A DNA stretch of 44,320 nucleotides from DATAMF01 sp964472565 (lineage in GTDB: Bacteria > Chloroflexota > Anaerolineae > Aggregatilineales > Aggregatilineaceae), in assembly GCA_964472565.1 (NCBI GenBank), contig CAYYNB010000030.1, positions 1 through 44,320 on the forward strand, written 5' to 3'. Below, one piece after another: positions 34,147 through 40,722 of the stretch. Numbering within the stretch: the first letter of the stretch is position 1; each line of letters opens with the position of its first letter. Position numbers and translations under genes: made by a program. The notes beneath the pieces were generated by a model. The model was not told the DNA's origin, ran no database searches, and saw nothing but the letters and a program-made list of their open reading frames with translations.

Positions 34147-35541
34147 ATGTCGAAGTTCTTCAAAGTTTTACTTCCTCTCATCGTGTTGGTGACAATGGTA
34201 GCCATGCCATTCAACACCAGCAAAGCCCCTGTCGCCCAGGCGCAGGAACCCGTCACTATTAAGATTTTTGTTGGCGTTGGCACGGGTTATCTCCCCGAAC
34301 AGCAGGCTGCCCAGGTCGCTCTGGCCGATGCCTGGAACGCCGCGCACGAAGACATCAAAGTCGAATTTGAATTCCATGACAATGACACCGCCCGTGACGA
34401 GCTGCTCACCCGCATCTCCGCTGGCGATCCCCCCGCGATTGTAGGACCGGCGGGCGTTCGTTCCGTGTACGAAACCAGCGAACTGTGGGCCGACATCACC
34501 AGCTACGTTGAAGCTGATGCCGCCGAACTCGCACTCGATGACTTTGACGCCACCAGCTTCGGCCTGTACGAACTCGGCGACAAGACCATCGCGCTGCCGC
34601 TCGGTGTCTATCCTTCCTTCGTGTTCGTCAACGAAACCCTCTTCGAAGAAGCGGGCGTTGAACTGCCTCCCACCGACTACGATGCCTGGACATGGGCCGA
34701 CCTGCAGGCGAAAGCCATCAGCGTGACCCAGGATGCCAATGGCGTTTATGCCGACGAAGAAGGCTTTGATGCCGCCGCTATCGAAGTTTACGGTTACTAT
34801 CCCTTCTGGACCAACTTCCGCGCTTCCTTCCAGGTCTTCAGCCCGGCAGACGCGGGTGTCATCCTGAATGAAGACGGCACTGTGACCGCCAACTTCACTT
34901 CGCCCGAAATGCTCGAAGCCTGCAACTTCTATCACAACGGTATCTTCGTTGACACCTTCGTCCCCACCGCCGATGCTGAAGGCGCGATTGGCGAAGGCGT
35001 GACCAACCCCTTCGTGTCGGGCCGCGTTGCCATGGGCGTCAGCCACACCTGGCTGTTCGGTGGCATGCAGACCGCCATCACCGAAGGTGCTTTCACCGAT
35101 AGCTGGAACGTTTACCCGGTTCCGCAGGCCAGCAATGGCGTCACGACCGCTCGCGTTCACGCTGACACCTTCGCCATCCTCGACGCTTTCGAGAACAAAG
35201 ACGCCGCTTGGCAGGTTCTGAAGTGGTTGTCGGCTCCCGAACAAGCGCTCGAACTCTGCAAAGTCTACGGCTGCCTCCCCGCCCGTCTCTCCATCCGTGG
35301 CGAATGGGAAGCGACCTGGCTCGAAGCCTTCCCGCAGCTCAACCTCGACGTGGTTTACGGTGCCCTGGAATACCTTGACGCCCCCAACCACGAAGGTTAC
35401 ATGCCCAACTACGCTCGCGCGTGGGACGCCCTCGAACTCTTCTGGAACACGCTGCGTTCGGATGGAACCGTGGACTGCCAGGCTGGTCTCGAAGCGCTGA
35501 ACACCGAAGTTCAGGCCATCTTCGACACTCCTGTCGAATAG
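34147..35541 (+). CDS. Carbohydrate ABC transporter substrate-binding protein
   Basis: The 464-residue extracellular solute-binding protein (MalE-like, CUT1 class) would bind beta-gluco-oligosaccharides. The ATG at 34147 follows AATAAGGAG. The signal peptide ends around AQAQE (about residue 33) and has no lipobox Cys, so the protein seems to be released or held by other means. The mature part starts VTIKIFVGVGTGYLPEQQAAQVALADAWN-like and contains DPPAIVGPAGVRS and the GRVAMGVSHTW sugar-site helix. It is the first gene of the operon under operator 4 and is followed by a hairpin that may favour its expression. Confidence 0.93.
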   Translation: MSKFFKVLLPLIVLVTMVAMPFNTSKAPVAQAQEPVTIKIFVGVGTGYLPEQQAAQVALADAWNAAHEDIKVEFEFHDNDTARDELLTRISAGDPPAIVGPAGVRSVYETSELWADITSYVEADAAELALDDFDATSFGLYELGDKTIALPLGVYPSFVFVNETLFEEAGVELPPTDYDAWTWADLQAKAISVTQDANGVYADEEGFDAAAIEVYGYYPFWTNFRASFQVFSPADAGVILNEDGTVTANFTSPEMLEACNFYHNGIFVDTFVPTADAEGAIGEGVTNPFVSGRVAMGVSHTWLFGGMQTAITEGAFTDSWNVYPVPQASNGVTTARVHADTFAILDAFENKDAAWQVLKWLSAPEQALELCKVYGCLPARLSIRGEWEATWLEAFPQLNLDVVYGALEYLDAPNHEGYMPNYARAWDALELFWNTLRSDGTVDCQAGLEALNTEVQAIFDTPVE

Positions 35542-35572
35542 TTTGCTGGCTGTTTACCAATCATAATGTATG

Positions 35573-35597
35573 TGGGGTGGGTATCAACCTGCCCCCA
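35573..35597 (+). repeat. Hairpin between binding-protein and permease genes
   Basis: TGGGG (35573-35577) and CCCCA (35593-35597) enclose a shorter inner stem (GGGT/ACCT with a G-T pair) and one bulge. There is no T run, so it is more likely an mRNA-stabilising or processing hairpin than a terminator. It matches in position the one after livK. Confidence 0.5.
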
Positions 35598-35682
35598 TCA
35601 TTCTATCTGTACCCCAGAAGTGAGTTAGACCGCTTTACACGCAGCCCATTCATACTCTGCGTCGGTCCTGTCGAGGTGAGCC

Positions 35683-36969
35683 ATGGATTTTGTATCGACT
35701 TTCTACTTAACCTTATTCCTGATAACCTGGAGTTTGATCTGGGCCGCAGTTCTCGGTATTGTTACACGCTCTCTTTTTAAGTCACTCCATCAGGATCCAA
35801 AACGTGGTCTGTTGATCGGACTCGTCGTAGGCGCAATCGCGGGGCCAATCGCCCTCCTCCTGATGTGGTGGCGTCTTCCCGCGCTCCGCCGAACAATGAC
35901 GCCGCGCAGCGCCCAGATTGCGTGGGGCTATGTCTTCATCGCCCCGTGGATATTGGGCTTTTTGCTCTTTATCTTTACCCCGATGGCCGCGTCTCTTTAT
36001 CTCTCTCTGACCGACTATAACGTTCAGCATCCCAATGACATGAAGTATGTCGGTCTGGATCACTACCAGCGGATGTTCTCTATCCGTATTGAAAGCGTGG
36101 ATGACGAGGAAGAAGAAGCGGCAGCCACCACGGAAGAAGATCAGCCCGCAGCCGAAGGTGAAACCGTCGCCGCTGAGACATCCAGCGAAGGCAGCGACTT
36201 TTACCAGGAAGTAGCACGTATCGGCAAATATAGCCTGATGGCGAAGGACCGTCGGTTCTGGAAATCCATCCAGGTCACGTTAACCTTTGCGCTTTTCAGC
36301 CTGCCAACCAACCTGATTCTCGCGCTCTTTCTCGCTATTCTGACGAATACGCGTGTTCCCGGCGTTACCGTATTCCGCACGCTCTTTTATTTGCCAACCG
36401 TTATTCCAGCCGTAGCTGCCGTGACCGTTTTCCAACAGTTCCTGCGCGATACCGACGGGTGGTTAAATGTCTACATTTTGGCTCCGTTTGGAATTGACGG
36501 TCCGGGCTGGCTCCAGGAACCATCCTGGGCTATTCCCGCGCTCACACTGATCGGCACTTGGGGTATTGGAACCGCCATGTTGATGTTTTTGGCGGGCCTG
36601 CAAAATGTTCCCACCGAACTATATGAGGCTGCGCGTGTGGACGGCGCGAACTATTTCCAGCAGTTGCGCAATGTCACTATACCGATGATCTCGCCGGTTA
36701 TCCTCTATAATCTGGTGATCGGTCTGATCGGTACATTCCAGTATTTTGTCATCGCCTACAGTATCACCATTCCCGCTGGACGGGGTGGTAATGACCTGTC
36801 CATGTATTTCTACAACCTGCACGTCTACCGCGAGGCCTATCAGTTTTATAATATGGGTTATGCGTCAGCATTAGCTTGGTTCCTGCTGGTAATCGTGCTT
36901 CTCATTACGATTGCCGTTTTCCGGACATCTAACCGGTGGGTCTATTACGCGGCGGGAGGCAAGGCCTAA
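35683..36969 (+). CDS. Carbohydrate ABC transporter permease, MalF-like
   Basis: The 428-residue inner-membrane subunit has two extra N-terminal helices (about 5-27 and 43-63) before the usual first helix (WGYVFIAPWILGFLLFIFTPMAA, 81-103). The next loop carries an acidic stretch of about 35 residues (137-171, runs of Glu with Ala, Thr and Pro). The coupling motif is EAARVDGANYFQQLRNVTIPMISP. It pairs with the following MalG-like subunit. GAGGTGAG precedes the ATG. No ATPase gene is in the locus; a shared MsmK-type ATPase elsewhere is likely. Confidence 0.92.
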   Translation: MDFVSTFYLTLFLITWSLIWAAVLGIVTRSLFKSLHQDPKRGLLIGLVVGAIAGPIALLLMWWRLPALRRTMTPRSAQIAWGYVFIAPWILGFLLFIFTPMAASLYLSLTDYNVQHPNDMKYVGLDHYQRMFSIRIESVDDEEEEAAATTEEDQPAAEGETVAAETSSEGSDFYQEVARIGKYSLMAKDRRFWKSIQVTLTFALFSLPTNLILALFLAILTNTRVPGVTVFRTLFYLPTVIPAVAAVTVFQQFLRDTDGWLNVYILAPFGIDGPGWLQEPSWAIPALTLIGTWGIGTAMLMFLAGLQNVPTELYEAARVDGANYFQQLRNVTIPMISPVILYNLVIGLIGTFQYFVIAYSITIPAGRGGNDLSMYFYNLHVYREAYQFYNMGYASALAWFLLVIVLLITIAVFRTSNRWVYYAAGGKA

Positions 36970-36970
36970 C

Positions 36971-38716
36971 ATGAAGCGCTTTCTCGAACTCTTCACCAAC
37001 AACGAAAATCGCCAGCGTGGTTATCTGAAATCCGAAGCCGGAAGAATGATCGGCTTGGGCACGCTGTTTATGTTTCTGGTTTTCCTGGCGACGGTTTACC
37101 TTAGCCCACTGCTCTATATGGGCAGCACCGCCATCAAAAGCACGGTCCAACTGAGCGATCCGGATGATCACCCGCTTCTGCCGCGCTCACCCAAAACTTT
37201 CCACACCGCGCAAAAGACGCTGGATGTCTTCCATTACCAGCCCGAAGAAGGTTCGGCTAAGGACTTGCCGCTTTATACAGTAGCTGTGAACGGTGAGCAA
37301 AAGCCGATGGCGCTGCTCGAAATCCAGCCCGATGGCACCGGGTTGTGGGTTGATCCGGAAAATCCTGAAGCTGAACCCGTCACCTCAGCAACTCTCGTTA
37401 CCGATGCCATGCCGGTTCTGGTCGATACCTTCCAAACCATCGACTACAACACCAAGGTTGAACTCACCATCGATTACGAGGGCCAGATGGTCCCCGTTTA
37501 CAAAATTACCCTGGCCGGGCAGCGCCGCCCCGCGCGTTATGCCCTGATCCAGCAGTACGATGAAGGCTCCGGCCAATTCATTTTGCTCACCGGGCAAAAT
37601 GTCGTGAAAGAGGGTGCCGTTCCCGAAGACTTGGGTCCTGAACAGCTTCAGATTCCGATTGCGCAGCTCGAAAAAGTCACCGATTTTGGGAACATCAAAG
37701 CGCCGCTCTACAAGGTTGAAACACCTGACGGCGAAAAAACGCTGGCTTTGGTCAACACCTTAGAAGATGGTCGCGGTGAGTGGGTTGATCCTGCCGAAGG
37801 CCAACGCCCCACCCCCTTCCAGCTCGAAGCCCTGGTGGCCGATGCGGCACCCCAATATATGATGGTTGATCTGGACCTCTACAAAGTGCCGGTCAACGGC
37901 GAAGAACAGCAGCTTGCCCTCCTCTCGACCACCAAAGAATTCGGGGATACCTATATCGATCCTGAAAATCCGGAGCGGATTGTGCGTCCCGGTAAAAGCA
38001 TCCGCGCGCGCGGCTTGGATCGTGTCTGGCTGCTCAAACCCCATTTCGAAAACTTCGAGGATGCGGTTGATCGTATCGATTATTTCCTGCTGATGCGCAA
38101 TACGGCGTTTGTTGCACTGGTCAGCGGTTTGGGTGCGATGGCATCCGCCACGTTGGTTGCCTATGGATTCACGCGCTTCAAAATTCCTTTCTCCAACGTG
38201 CTGTTTATCATCCTGCTGGCAACCATTATTCTGCCCGCCCAGGTAACGCAGATCCCCACCTACATCGTTTTCCAGAAGTTAGGCTGGATCGGTACGCTGG
38301 CTCCGCTGATCGTGCCGCACTTCTTCGCCAACGCCTACAACGTCTTCCTGCTGCGCCAGTACATGATGGGCATCCCGCTCGAACTCGATGAGGCCGCGCG
38401 TGTCGATGGTGCCAACCCGCTTAAGATTCTCTGGTACGTGATCATTCCGTCGGCCCGTCCCGCTCTGGTTGCGGTTTATCTCTTCCACTTCCTGTTCTCC
38501 TGGAACGATTTCCAGGCTCCGCTGATCTACGTCGGCGGCGAGTCGAGCAATCAGGTTTTGGCCGTAGGCTTGCAGCGCTTCACGCAAATCTACTCATCCC
38601 AGCAAAATCTTATGATGGCAGCCGGTGTATTGACCATGCTGATCCCGCTGGCAGTCTTCTTTATCGCGCAGCGCGTGTTTATGCAGGGTGTGGTGATCAC
38701 AGGAGTAGAAAAGTGA
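36971..38716 (+). CDS. Carbohydrate ABC transporter permease, MalG-like, with large repeat insertion
   Basis: MalG-type permeases have about 280 residues; this one has 581. The first helix (28-52) and the SLKP-like start of the first outer loop (TAIKSTVQL) are normal. Residues about 85-350 are inserted, and the conserved permease resumes at WLLKPHFENFEDAVDRIDYF with further helices and the coupling motif DEAARVDGANPLKILWYVIIP. The insertion has four imperfect units starting near residues 99, 173, 243 and 300, marked by LYTVAVNG/VYKITLAG/LYKVETPDG/LYKVPVNG, three of them ending in a WVDP- or YIDP-type segment. It would lie outside the membrane. The start at 36971 is one base after the MalF stop. 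Confidence 0.92.
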   Translation: MKRFLELFTNNENRQRGYLKSEAGRMIGLGTLFMFLVFLATVYLSPLLYMGSTAIKSTVQLSDPDDHPLLPRSPKTFHTAQKTLDVFHYQPEEGSAKDLPLYTVAVNGEQKPMALLEIQPDGTGLWVDPENPEAEPVTSATLVTDAMPVLVDTFQTIDYNTKVELTIDYEGQMVPVYKITLAGQRRPARYALIQQYDEGSGQFILLTGQNVVKEGAVPEDLGPEQLQIPIAQLEKVTDFGNIKAPLYKVETPDGEKTLALVNTLEDGRGEWVDPAEGQRPTPFQLEALVADAAPQYMMVDLDLYKVPVNGEEQQLALLSTTKEFGDTYIDPENPERIVRPGKSIRARGLDRVWLLKPHFENFEDAVDRIDYFLLMRNTAFVALVSGLGAMASATLVAYGFTRFKIPFSNVLFIILLATIILPAQVTQIPTYIVFQKLGWIGTLAPLIVPHFFANAYNVFLLRQYMMGIPLELDEAARVDGANPLKILWYVIIPSARPALVAVYLFHFLFSWNDFQAPLIYVGGESSNQVLAVGLQRFTQIYSSQQNLMMAAGVLTMLIPLAVFFIAQRVFMQGVVITGVEK

Positions 38717-40599
38717 AACGAGTTTTCTCTTATTTTCTGCTGTGTACGATCTTGCTTAGTGGAATTGCCACCGCGCAGGATGGTGGCGATCTTTTGGTTC
38801 CGGCCAGTATCCCCGGCGAAATCGTCTATATTCCTTTCCCGGTTGCCATCACCCTCGACGGTGATCTGTCCGACTGGGCAGGCGTTGAGTTCATCACCGT
38901 CGATAAAGGGACCAGCACCTCATCCGATCCCGCCGAAAATGGTTCCTTTACCTTTGCTGTTGCCGCCGACACTGAAAATTTCTACATCACCATAACGATG
39001 AAAGATCAAAACATCATCGCGGGGCAGCACGGCAACGAATTCTGGAACGAAGACTCGCTTGAATTTTTCCTGAATGTCACTGGCGACTTCTGGTCCCGCG
39101 TCTACCAGGATGGCATCTACCAGATCAATATCAACGCCGCCGACATCGGCAACACCGATCCCGCTGCGCTCACCCTAACCGGCGTGCGCAGCGAAACCTT
39201 GTCAGTTCAGGGTTATGTATTCAAAACCACTGACGGCTGGGGCTTTGAAGCGTCCGTCCCGCTCGAAAAACTGAATATCCAGGCGGCGCACGGCACCGAA
39301 ATCGGTTTCCAGGTCCAGGCCAACGGCGCGACGCAGCAGGACCGCGACGTGAAACTGATCTGGTCCAACGCCGACACCGGTGACGCCTCCTGGCAGAATC
39401 CGAGTGTCTTTGGGCGCGGCCTGTTCTACGAAATCGGCCAGACCGAAGTCCCACAGCCCAGCCAGCCCAGCGAAGAAGAAATGACTTTTGACTGGGACGG
39501 CGTTCCCTGGGGTGACATTGTTAAAGCAACCTGGGAAGGCTACAAGGCCAACTACATCTTCTGCGGTGAAAACTGCGGAAACAATATGGGCTTGGTCTTC
39601 GATCCCAACATAAACTACCAGTCGGTGAGCGAAGGTATCGGCTACGGCATGCTCATGGCCGTCATGATGGACGATCAGGCCACCTTCGACATCATCTACA
39701 ACGCCGCCCACCAGTATATGGCGAAGGAATCTACCGGCCTCTTCCACTGGCGCGCCGACAACACGGGAGCCATCACCGGCTACGACTCGGCCACCGATGC
39801 TGAAGAAGACATCGCTGTAGCGCTGATTTTCGCCCAATCCCTCGTGGATCGCGGCGCATGGACGCAGCACGCCGAACGTCCCTACGGAGATCGTGCCCGC
39901 GCCCTGCTGGACTCCATCTACCAGTACGAAGTGGCCGATGGCCGTTACCTCACGCCCGGTGATGCCTGGGGCGGCGAAGGCCAGGACATTCTCAACCTGT
40001 CCTACTTCATGCCCGCCTGGTACCGCATCTTCGATCAGTTTGAAGGCGGCAATCGCTGGGAACCTGTGATCACCTATGGCTATCGGTCCCTGTTTTTGAC
40101 CGATGGAGCCGATCTCGGCCTTGCGCCCGACTGGTCTGCTTCCGATGGTGGCGATGCTTTCGACTACTGCAACGACACCCAGCGCCCACTCGATCAGTGC
40201 AAGTACGAAATGACCTACGACGCCATCCGCGTCCCCTGGCGTATCGGCCTGGACTGCTTGTGGTTCAACGACAGCCGTGCCTGCCAGTGGTCCAAGCGTA
40301 CGATGTCCTTCTTCCGCAGCCTGCCCCAGGATCAAATCGCTCGTATGTATGATATGCAGGGCAATTCGGTGATCAGCTACCAGAGCGAACTCACCAATGG
40401 CATGTGGGTCGTGGCAGCGTTGGCGGCCCAGGATACGGATATGTTATCCTTATTGGCGCAGCAGCTTTATGGCTACGCGGGTGGCGCTTTGGCCGATGGT
40501 TACTGGAGCGGTACATCCCAGTACTATTTCAACCAGAGCCTTGCCTGGTTCGGCGCATCGTTGCTGTCCGGCGATTTTCAAAACTTATATCAACCCTAA
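38713..40599 (+). CDS. Secreted glycoside hydrolase family 8 endoglucanase with N-terminal CBM9-like domain
   Basis: The 628-residue protein starts at GTG overlapping the permease stop (GTGA), after AGGAG. A signal peptide (1-21) is followed by a CBM9/DOMON-like domain (about 40-240: ITLDGDLSDW, EFWNEDSLEFFLN). A Pro/Ser linker (245-255) leads to a GH8 (alpha/alpha)6 catalytic domain. The acid is E307 in SEGIGYGMLMAV, the sugar-contact Asp is D362 in ATDAEEDIA, and the base is D503 in YDAIRVPWR. GH8 covers cellulases, lichenases, xylanases and chitosanases; context with two GH94 enzymes favours a beta-glucanase. Confidence 0.9.
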   Translation: MKRVFSYFLLCTILLSGIATAQDGGDLLVPASIPGEIVYIPFPVAITLDGDLSDWAGVEFITVDKGTSTSSDPAENGSFTFAVAADTENFYITITMKDQNIIAGQHGNEFWNEDSLEFFLNVTGDFWSRVYQDGIYQININAADIGNTDPAALTLTGVRSETLSVQGYVFKTTDGWGFEASVPLEKLNIQAAHGTEIGFQVQANGATQQDRDVKLIWSNADTGDASWQNPSVFGRGLFYEIGQTEVPQPSQPSEEEMTFDWDGVPWGDIVKATWEGYKANYIFCGENCGNNMGLVFDPNINYQSVSEGIGYGMLMAVMMDDQATFDIIYNAAHQYMAKESTGLFHWRADNTGAITGYDSATDAEEDIAVALIFAQSLVDRGAWTQHAERPYGDRARALLDSIYQYEVADGRYLTPGDAWGGEGQDILNLSYFMPAWYRIFDQFEGGNRWEPVITYGYRSLFLTDGADLGLAPDWSASDGGDAFDYCNDTQRPLDQCKYEMTYDAIRVPWRIGLDCLWFNDSRACQWSKRTMSFFRSLPQDQIARMYDMQGNSVISYQSELTNGMWVVAALAAQDTDMLSLLAQQLYGYAGGALADGYWSGTSQYYFNQSLAWFGASLLSGDFQNLYQP

Positions 40600-40611
40600 C
40601 AACCCTTTCCG

Positions 40612-40651
40612 CTTTCCCCGGTTCATAACCGGCAGTGAGAGCCGGGGAAAG
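40612..40651 (+). repeat. 10-bp stem hairpin after the GH8 gene
   Basis: CTTTCCCCGG (40612-40621) pairs perfectly with CCGGGGAAAG (40642-40651) around a 20-base loop. It has no T run directly after it. It probably stabilises the 3' end of the importer/GH8 transcript, and it is followed by a true terminator. Confidence 0.75.
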
Positions 40652-40678
40652 TACTCTACAGGTTCGGATTTTTAGCGC

Positions 40679-40707
40679 CCGGCGGCGGACTTTGACCGCC
40701 GGTTTTT
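40679..40707 (+). terminator. Intrinsic terminator just upstream of the cellobiose phosphorylase gene
   Basis: CCGGCGG (40679-40685) pairs with CCGCCGG (40696-40702) and is followed by five T. Only 3 bases separate the T run from the GAGGAGTAGG ribosome site of the next gene, leaving no room for a promoter after it. Expression of that gene must come from read-through. Confidence 0.85.
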
Positions 40708-40722
40708 CATGAGGAGTAGGTA

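Noticed and set aside
34168..35391. 407-codon open frame on the minus strand opposite the sugar-binding protein gene
   Set aside because: Gly/Val/Glu-rich repetitive composition typical of a complementary-strand shadow; the plus-strand gene has signal peptide and family motifs.
39202..40335. 377-codon open frame on the minus strand opposite the GH8 gene
   Set aside because: The GH8 catalytic residues are all in the plus-strand frame; the antisense product has no recognisable domain.
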